Shown here: positions 58,709 through 64,000 of the stretch, in pieces | Layout: each line of letters starts with the position of its first letter | How positions within the stretch are numbered: position 1 is the first letter of the stretch | DNA from: Carpediemonas membranifera | Lineage: Eukaryota > Fornicata | NCBI GenBank assembly: GCA_019828565.1 | Contig: JAHDYR010000005.1 | Coordinates: 1,426,001-1,490,000, forward strand | Direction: 5' to 3' | Length of the DNA stretch: 64,000 bases | The notes under the pieces: model-generated | The model's database searches: none | Seen by the model: the letters and a program-made list of their open reading frames with translations, nothing else | What the model was told of the DNA's origin: nothing | Position numbers and translations under genes: made by a program

Positions 58709-59458
58709 ATGGATTGGGGATCTCTTGCAGGCAAAATGAGCCAAAAGAAGGCCCAAATTAAAGCCAGTGAACAGAAGAGAAAGGCCGAGGTCGTTTCCAA
58801 GAAGAACGATGCTGCCTCTCCTGTCAAGCAGCCCGAAACTACTCCTCAGCAGCAGCCTGCACCCGATACATCCGCTCCTAAGCCTGCAGTTCCTCAGCCA
58901 ACTAATCCAGCTCCCAAGAAGCCTAGTTTCCGCCCCAGTTTCACTCCCACAATTTCCGCACCCGTGGCCCCAGCTCAGCAGTACCCCCCCATGCAGCAGA
59001 TGCCAGTGGCCGGTCTCATGCCCGCGAACCTTGTGAACCAACAGAAGCAGCGCGCCCAGGAGGACCGGCGGGCACAACATCCCATGCCCAACCCCGCCGC
59101 CCAGGGCTACGGCTGGAACGCGTACGTGCCTCAGATGGAGTTCGACGACCTCAAGCAGCAGGACCTGGCAGATATTGATAACTGGATGGTTCAGGCAACT
59201 GGGCCGTATGTGCAACTTTATGCCCAAGAGACCCAGGATGAGGAGTTCGAGGCCAACCTTCACGCTAAGGAGCTCGCGCAGGCCGAGGACTTCTGGTACA
59301 TGGACTCGGCCAAGTGCGAGTGCTGCAGGGGTTTTAAGTTTGGGTGCAAGTGCGTGAAGCAGGAGGGGGCTCGCGCCTGCAAGCACTGCGAGGAGAAGCA
59401 GGCGGAGACGGTGGAGGGTCAGATCGCTGCTGTGGATGTTGCTGCGAAGGCCGAGTAG
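58709..59458 (+). CDS. hypothetical protein with C-terminal Cys cluster
   Basis: A 249-aa protein, unrecognised. Lys-rich N-terminal helix (MDWGSLAGKMSQKKAQIKAS) followed by a Pro/Gln-rich disordered region. A conserved-looking block YGWNAYVPQMEFDDLKQQDL and DNWMVQATGPYVQLY follows, then a Cys-rich module: CECCRGFKFGCKCVK and ACKHCEEK, with six or seven cysteines that could bind one or two zinc ions. The tail is Ala/Val-rich. The start is the ATG after the GCAGTTT motif; an upstream open frame from 58598 is not expected to be translated. A zinc-binding adaptor is the most I would infer. Confidence 0.75.
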   Translation: MDWGSLAGKMSQKKAQIKASEQKRKAEVVSKKNDAASPVKQPETTPQQQPAPDTSAPKPAVPQPTNPAPKKPSFRPSFTPTISAPVAPAQQYPPMQQMPVAGLMPANLVNQQKQRAQEDRRAQHPMPNPAAQGYGWNAYVPQMEFDDLKQQDLADIDNWMVQATGPYVQLYAQETQDEEFEANLHAKELAQAEDFWYMDSAKCECCRGFKFGCKCVKQEGARACKHCEEKQAETVEGQIAAVDVAAKAE

Positions 59459-60137
59459 ATCATAAACTGTCCATTTTATTCTTCATATGGTTGAGAGTGG
59501 ATGCCGCGTGTCGAAGCCGAGGGACGTTTATCGATGGGTATGTGAGCTTTGACCACGTTGCTTCGATATGACGGCGGGTTACCAGTGGGAGGACTACTCC
59601 ATTATGGCTGCCGGCCAGGTGAACTCAACCAAGGAAACAGTCACTGTTTGACTGGCTCGGGTGCCACTTTGGATACAGCGCAATACTGCAAACAACAGTC
59701 AAGTGTGCCACGCGATGTGGTGGGTCACACGCACATGACCATTCACTGACATGGGTGACACTGCGCCATTATTAGTCAACTCAACCTCTACTTTTACTTG
59801 CTTTATGACAGACACGTCAGCGAGAGTTGTTGATGTCGTCTGCCCGGTTTGGTTCGGGTGACTCGGCCCCTGGATTACACCCAGCCATTGGCAAGAGGGC
59901 CGTGCCAGGAAGTGGGACAAGAGTGATCAGCATTACCTCTCTCCGAACGTTGGCTGTAACGTTGGTCCTCGCGATGCCGCGCATGAAGGCGACCCGTTGT
60001 AGATGTCCTTGAACAGTATGAGAGACCAAGTCGGTCATTGTTACTTACATTACTGGCTCCTCAACCACAAAACGAGTCCCCATCAGTCATAATTAAAGGG
60101 ATTTACGAAAATGGCCAAAACTCGGAGATCACGCGTG
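59459..60137. other. intergenic, nothing convincing
   Basis: About 680 bp with short motif-less frames and a small inverted repeat (CAGTCA...TGACTG) near 59640-59655. No gene supported. Confidence 0.5.
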
Positions 60138-60147
60138 TTGCAGTTTA
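60138..60147 (+). promoter_or_regulatory. GCAGTTT motif upstream of HNH-like gene
   Basis: TTGCAGTTTA, 25 nt before ATG 60173. Confidence 0.35.
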
Positions 60148-60172
60148 GTGACCATCAAATACGAAATTGGCA

Positions 60173-60615
60173 ATGGTTTCCGAGACGCTAGTAATGCCCG
60201 ATCATCTGAAGGAGACCACATCCAAGGGCTGCATTGCATTCAGTGACGCAGACCTTGATTGGATCTTCGACAGCTGCAACGGCCAGTGCTTCTATTGCGG
60301 AGCCCGCCTTGGCCGTAACCTCCACCTCCAGGTCCCCACAAAGCAGCAAGGCTACAAGTGCTGGGAAATTGAACACCTCAAGGCGTTCAGCGACTTCAAG
60401 GATTCGAAGAAGTCCTCCAACAAAGGGACCAACTCGCAGCCGCCTGCTCAGCGTGCAATCGTGATAAGTCCAACAAGAACTACCGAGAATTCTGGGTCAA
60501 CGAGGTTGGCGAACTCCCACGTTGCCTCGGTTTCGACTCAGCCGGCTATCGCTGCACTGCCAAGATCGCCGATAGAATGTACAAATACTGCACCGAGCAC
60601 AAGACCGGCAAGTAG
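60173..60615 (+). pseudogene. HNH-endonuclease-like protein, frame interrupted
   Basis: Frame 1 from ATG 60173 gives DLDWIFDSCNGQCFYCGARLG and CWEIEHLKAFSDFKDSKK. The expected continuation LAAACSACNRDKSNKNYREFW is in another frame from about 60425, ending at TAG 60615 after PRCLGFDSAGYRCTAKI and YKYCTEHKTGK. Together these make a Cys-x-x-Cys, EIEH, Cys-x-x-CN zinc-HNH domain plus a second Cys cluster. Total length is 3n+2. No 28-34 nt intron with the local consensus fits, so a frameshift (decay or sequence error) is more likely than splicing. HNH nucleases are often mobile or host-associated; origin here is unknown. Confidence 0.68.
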
Positions 60616-60652
60616 ACGAGAGTAAACATCATCACCAGCCATTCATATTTAC

Positions 60653-62077
60653 TTACACTGTCGTCTTCGCCTTGTACAGCGCCATATAAGCGGTATGCCA
60701 ATCCCCACCGCCGTGGAGTTCGAGCGCGTCCTTCTCAGTGATAGGCGTCACCTTGTCGTCGTCGTACCGCTGCCACTGCCCCTGGGCGTCTCTCGCCCAG
60801 CCAAGGTAGTGTCCGCCGTCCGCACGCCGTCCCTTGTGGGTAATGACGGCGTGAAGCTCATACATCCCGGACAGATTGTTCACAATGATGCCGTCCTGGC
60901 GAGGCATCTCCGGAGGCTCGGCAGTGCCCTCAGCAAGCCCGTCCATGATGTCACGCGCTTTCGTAGCTGCACGGCGGTAGTCTTTGATGGTCTCTTGGAG
61001 CTCGGGCGTGCACAGAGGAGCGGCATCGAACGTAGCAGGATAACGTACAGAGCGCAGAATCTTCTGCTTCTTCTGGTTCTGTTGGTCCCAGAAGAAGCGC
61101 ATAAACTGCACCGTGACATACTCGGGGAGCCTGACGAGCTCGGTCTTGCGCTCGTAGACCCTGTCCTCGTTAGTCTCGGGGTCCTTCCGTTCGATAGTCT
61201 CGACAGCGGACTCCTGAAGCCCTTGCAGGAGCTGGCTAGTGGAGTTTCCGATGTGGCACGTGAGCTTCCATAGCGTTTCCGCGGACTCACTGGCGACGGG
61301 TGTGTCATCAGTACCGGCCAGGCGCATAGTCTGGCGCGTACCGATACCGAAGAGCCGCTCCATAAGCTTGTCGGTGGCGAGAGGAGCATCAGGCCCCTCC
61401 ATGGGTACGTCGGCAACCTCATCCTCCTTGGAAGCCTCCTGGGAGACGTTGGTGGTAGTCAGGCGTTTGTTCAGACTGGTCACGAGCTGAGTGAAAGCCT
61501 CCTCGGCGTCCTGCTGCATGAATGCGCCGTGCTCGCCCTTTTCGGCGAATTGGGGGTGGTTTTCTCTCAACTGGCTCACGAGTTGAGCTGGATAGACGGA
61601 CTTGCGCCCAGCCACTAGGCTGCTGATGACCTTAGAGATCTGTGCGACAAGCTTATGGTCCGGGTCGTATTCATCCGCGCTCGAGTAATTCTTGAGGAAC
61701 TCGACGAGCTCTGGAACGGATTTGAGCATCTGTACACATGAGTTGAGGTAGCATGTGTTGCCAAGGTTCTCTAGACCGACCTGTACCTCCGCGCTCATCT
61801 CTGTATCGGCGGACTCCGTCGAGAGGTTGACGACATGGTCCGAACCAATGAGAAGAAACTCCTGGTTGGCATGGATAGCAAGAGATGAAAGGTCCACATC
61901 ATCTGCAAGGAGGCCAGCACAGCTTCCGGTGCCGAGGAGGAACTGGCGGTCCGGTGGGACGTTGGTGACCGAGAACAGCTGTGTTTTGAACTGAAGGAGA
62001 TCCGCAGAGGTGTCCAGTCCTACGTTGAATACTCTCTTGCCCCATCGCACGACAACCTTTAACGATTGAGCAGACAT
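60653..62077 (-). CDS. USP14: proteasome-associated deubiquitinase USP14/Ubp6
   Basis: Cysteine protease that removes ubiquitin from substrates docked on the 26S proteasome. 474 aa. The N-terminal ubiquitin-like domain (1-80, LKVVVRWGKRVFNVGLD and FLLGTGSCAG) binds the proteasome in known homologues. The USP fold starts VGLENLGNTCYLNSCVQML, catalytic Cys109. Then come GAFMQQDAEEAFTQLV, the Arg-rich insert and the histidine motif DGGHYLGWARD with the following QWQRYDDDKV box. The layout matches USP14/Ubp6 rather than other USPs because of the UBL position. Single exon, ATG 62077. Confidence 0.95.
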   Translation of the reverse strand: MSAQSLKVVVRWGKRVFNVGLDTSADLLQFKTQLFSVTNVPPDRQFLLGTGSCAGLLADDVDLSSLAIHANQEFLLIGSDHVVNLSTESADTEMSAEVQVGLENLGNTCYLNSCVQMLKSVPELVEFLKNYSSADEYDPDHKLVAQISKVISSLVAGRKSVYPAQLVSQLRENHPQFAEKGEHGAFMQQDAEEAFTQLVTSLNKRLTTTNVSQEASKEDEVADVPMEGPDAPLATDKLMERLFGIGTRQTMRLAGTDDTPVASESAETLWKLTCHIGNSTSQLLQGLQESAVETIERKDPETNEDRVYERKTELVRLPEYVTVQFMRFFWDQQNQKKQKILRSVRYPATFDAAPLCTPELQETIKDYRRAATKARDIMDGLAEGTAEPPEMPRQDGIIVNNLSGMYELHAVITHKGRRADGGHYLGWARDAQGQWQRYDDDKVTPITEKDALELHGGGDWHTAYMALYKAKTTV

Positions 62078-62319
62078 TGTTTGCTTAGAGTGGTTTTGAC
62101 ACGGTGAACGATCAATTTTGCCAAGCTGATTGATGCTTGGCCAAGAGCCTACTGGGGGTTGGGGAGCAGGGAAATGGCTGTCCTTAGCCCATTGACTTCG
62201 AGGCCGACATCTTTTTGAGGTCTGATCTCGTCGATCCGGTGGTATCCGTTTGGCGGCGAAAAAACTTTACATGCGGAGGCAATCAGGCTACTGAGTAGCG
62301 TTGTCTCAGGGCCCATACG

Positions 62320-63920
62320 ATGCAACTTCGCCTGGAAGTCAATCAGATTTTTTTGCGCAAAATGACTGTGCCCGAGTCCTTTCTCGTCCGATTCACAGTG
62401 CTCCAGCCCGCAATGTCATTGCTTTCTGCAAAAATGGAATGCGTCGGTGAACACGCTCAGGTCCTGTACTCAATGATGCTTGAGAAGTCTCAGCTCGAGC
62501 CCCAGGTGTTTAACATGCTCCTCATTGTCGTCACCATCTGCCTCGGGCTCATTGTCGCCAAGCTTCTCGTTGGCAAGAGCAAGAAGACTGGCTGCTATGT
62601 TGCTGACTTCGCTGTCGCTCATCCTGACGACAAGTGGAAGTCTCCTCACCAGGTTACTTTCGAGAAGATGGCTCAAGCCAACTTCTTCAACGACGAGGTC
62701 CTCGTTTTCCAGGGCAAGATGCTCGAACGTGCTGGCCTCGGCGATGAGACCTACGCTCCCCCCTGCATCCACGAAATGAAGCCCTCCCGCGCTGGTTTGT
62801 AACCACTCACCCTCCTTATCTAGGCGCCTACGAAGAGCTTGGCATCTCCGTCATCCCCCCAATTGACGAGCTCCTTGCCCGCCAGAAGATCTCTGCCAAG
62901 GACATCGACTTCCTCGTCGTCAACTGCTCTCTCTTCTGCCCCACGCCCTCGATCTCCGCCTGGATCGTCAACCACTACAAGATGCCCTCCAAGGTCCGTA
63001 CCTTCCAGATCGGCGGCATGGGCTGCTCCGCCTCCATGATTGGCGTCGACCTCATCCAGGAACTCCTTCGCGTCCACCCCGACAAGAAGGCCCTCCTCAT
63101 CTCCACTGAAAACATCTCCATGAACTGGTACGAGGGCAACGAGTACTCTATGGTCCTCCAGAACGTCCTCTTCCGCATGGGCGGCGCTGCCATCCTACTC
63201 ACCGGCCGCAAGACTAAGTCGTCCCGGTACGAGCTCAAGCACCTCGTCCGCACCCACCACGGCCGCATCCAGAACTCCTTCGACTGCGTTGTCCAGAAGC
63301 CCGACGCTGAGGGCAACATCGGCGTCCATCTCACGAAGGACGTACCCAAGGCTGCGGGCAAGGCCATCGAGGACAACATTGGTATCCTCGGCCGTCAGGT
63401 CCTTCCCCTCTCTGAGAAGCTTAAGTTTGCCTGGTACAACATGGTCCTGCCCAAGCTCGGCCGCAAGACCACCATGTACACGCCCAACTTCCGCAAGGCC
63501 ATCGACAACTTCTGCATCCACACCGGTGGCCGCGCCGTGATCGACACCGTCCAGAAGAACCTCAGCCTCACCGACAGAGACGTCGAGGCGTCTCGCGCCA
63601 CCCTCTACCGCTACGGCAACACGTCATCTTCCTCTGTCTGGTACGAGATGGCCTATGCCGAGAACCACCGCATGATCAAGCCCGGCAACATGATCTGGCA
63701 GATCGCCTTTGGCTCAGGATTCAAGGCCAACTCCGCAGTCTGGCGTGCACTCCCTGGCTGCAAGAAGAACCGCCACCTCTTTGTGAAGAACCAGCCGCAG
63801 TGGAAGTACGACCCCACCAAGGAAGGCTTCGGCAAGCCGCCGGCCCTAAAGTTCGCTCCGAAGTACCAGAAGATCATCGAGGCGCACCGCAAGCGCAAGG
63901 CCGCCGCTGAGAAGCACTAA
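62320..63920 (+). CDS. very-long-chain 3-ketoacyl-CoA synthase (plant FAE1/KCS type)
   Basis: Membrane condensing enzyme extending acyl-CoAs with malonyl-CoA. The spliced product is 523 aa (62320-62794 plus 62824-63920). One membrane segment, FNMLLIVVTICLGLIVAKLLV, is near residue 65-85. Then CYVADFAVAHPDDKW and GLGDETYAPP. Exon 2 gives VNCSLFCPTPSISAW, the active-site Cys in GGMGCSASMIGVDL, LFRMGGAAILLTG, His in CIHTGGRAVID and Asn in YGNTSSSSVWYE, and WQIAFGSGFKANSAVW. All KCS catalytic residues are present; the usual GFKCNS Cys is Ala. Start may be later (62362). The intron at 62795-62823 joins SRAG to AYEELG. Confidence 0.92.
62795..62823 (+). other. spliceosomal intron, 29 nt (KCS)
   Basis: Starts GTTTGTAACC and ends CTCCTTATCTAG. 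Splicing restores the continuous KCS reading frame SRAGAYEELGIS. The acceptor lacks the CTAAC-CAG fusion seen elsewhere. Confidence 0.88.
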
Positions 63921-64000
63921 ATCCGTTCCTGTTTATCCTCCCTTACAGATTTTCTTCTTTCTGAATGATGACCCAAGTCCGGGCATGGGTTTGTTGCGCT

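Noticed and set aside
1-64000. CRISPR array, bacterial operon or phage
   Set aside because: No spacer-repeat pattern or bacterial ribosome binding sites. Genes are eukaryotic with spliceosomal introns; the only regular array is the protein-coding 24-nt repeat.

Overview
This is protein-dense eukaryotic DNA, with about 30 protein genes on both strands and mostly short intergenic gaps, from a flagellated protist. Motility genes are an axonemal dynein heavy chain, the outer-arm dynein light chain LC1 and a nexin-dynein regulatory complex subunit. Eight spliceosomal introns can be placed by restoring family-conserved reading frames. They are only 28-34 nt long, most start GTACG or GTTTG, and most end in a fused branch-point/acceptor such as CTAACGCAG, CTAACACAG or CTTACACAG. 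A fused acceptor of this kind is known from Giardia and Trichomonas, so my inference is a metamonad, perhaps a free-living fornicate of the Carpediemonas type. No rRNA or marker gene here proves it.

Layout. 1-8.6 kb: two short MGN-starting ORFs, METTL1 (tRNA m7G), a hypothetical coiled-coil gene, a stray 3' fragment of an iron alcohol dehydrogenase, a third short ORF, a mitotic cyclin and the TFIIH helicase XPD. 8.7-15.1 kb: one 2,112-residue coiled-coil protein. 15.2-21.6 kb: a large inverted duplication of an alpha/beta-hydrolase gene whose C-terminus is a 24-nt-unit AEEEAAR(H/L) repeat array, with a tRNA-Trp(CCA) gene between the two convergent copies. 21.7-26.3 kb: 2H phosphoesterase, a fragment of a Fanzor/TnpB-like nuclease, PUS7 and beta-NAC. 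26.6-34.9 kb: EF-hand protein, DRC1-like protein, eIF3g, KRR1, an RCC1-like protein and an iron alcohol dehydrogenase. 35.1-36.6 kb: a frameshifted Fanzor/TnpB-like element between two 37-bp direct repeats. 36.7-51.7 kb: CDKAL1 and the dynein heavy chain. 52-64 kb: ribosomal protein eS19, thioredoxin, FTSJ1/Trm7, DNAL1, a CH-CBM20 fusion, a hypothetical gene, RIO2 kinase, a Cys-rich protein, an HNH-like broken gene, USP14/Ubp6 and a plant-type 3-ketoacyl-CoA synthase.

Together these are mostly housekeeping genes: tRNA modification (METTL1, PUS7, CDKAL1, FTSJ1), ribosome assembly and translation (KRR1, RIO2, eS19, eIF3g, NAC), transcription/repair (XPD), cell cycle (cyclin), proteasome deubiquitination and flagellar motility. 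The accessory content is the inverted hydrolase duplication, the Fanzor relics, the HNH relic, the ADH fragment and several lineage-specific proteins. A short motif, GCAGTTT in either orientation, lies 14-34 nt upstream of several start codons and may be a core promoter element.
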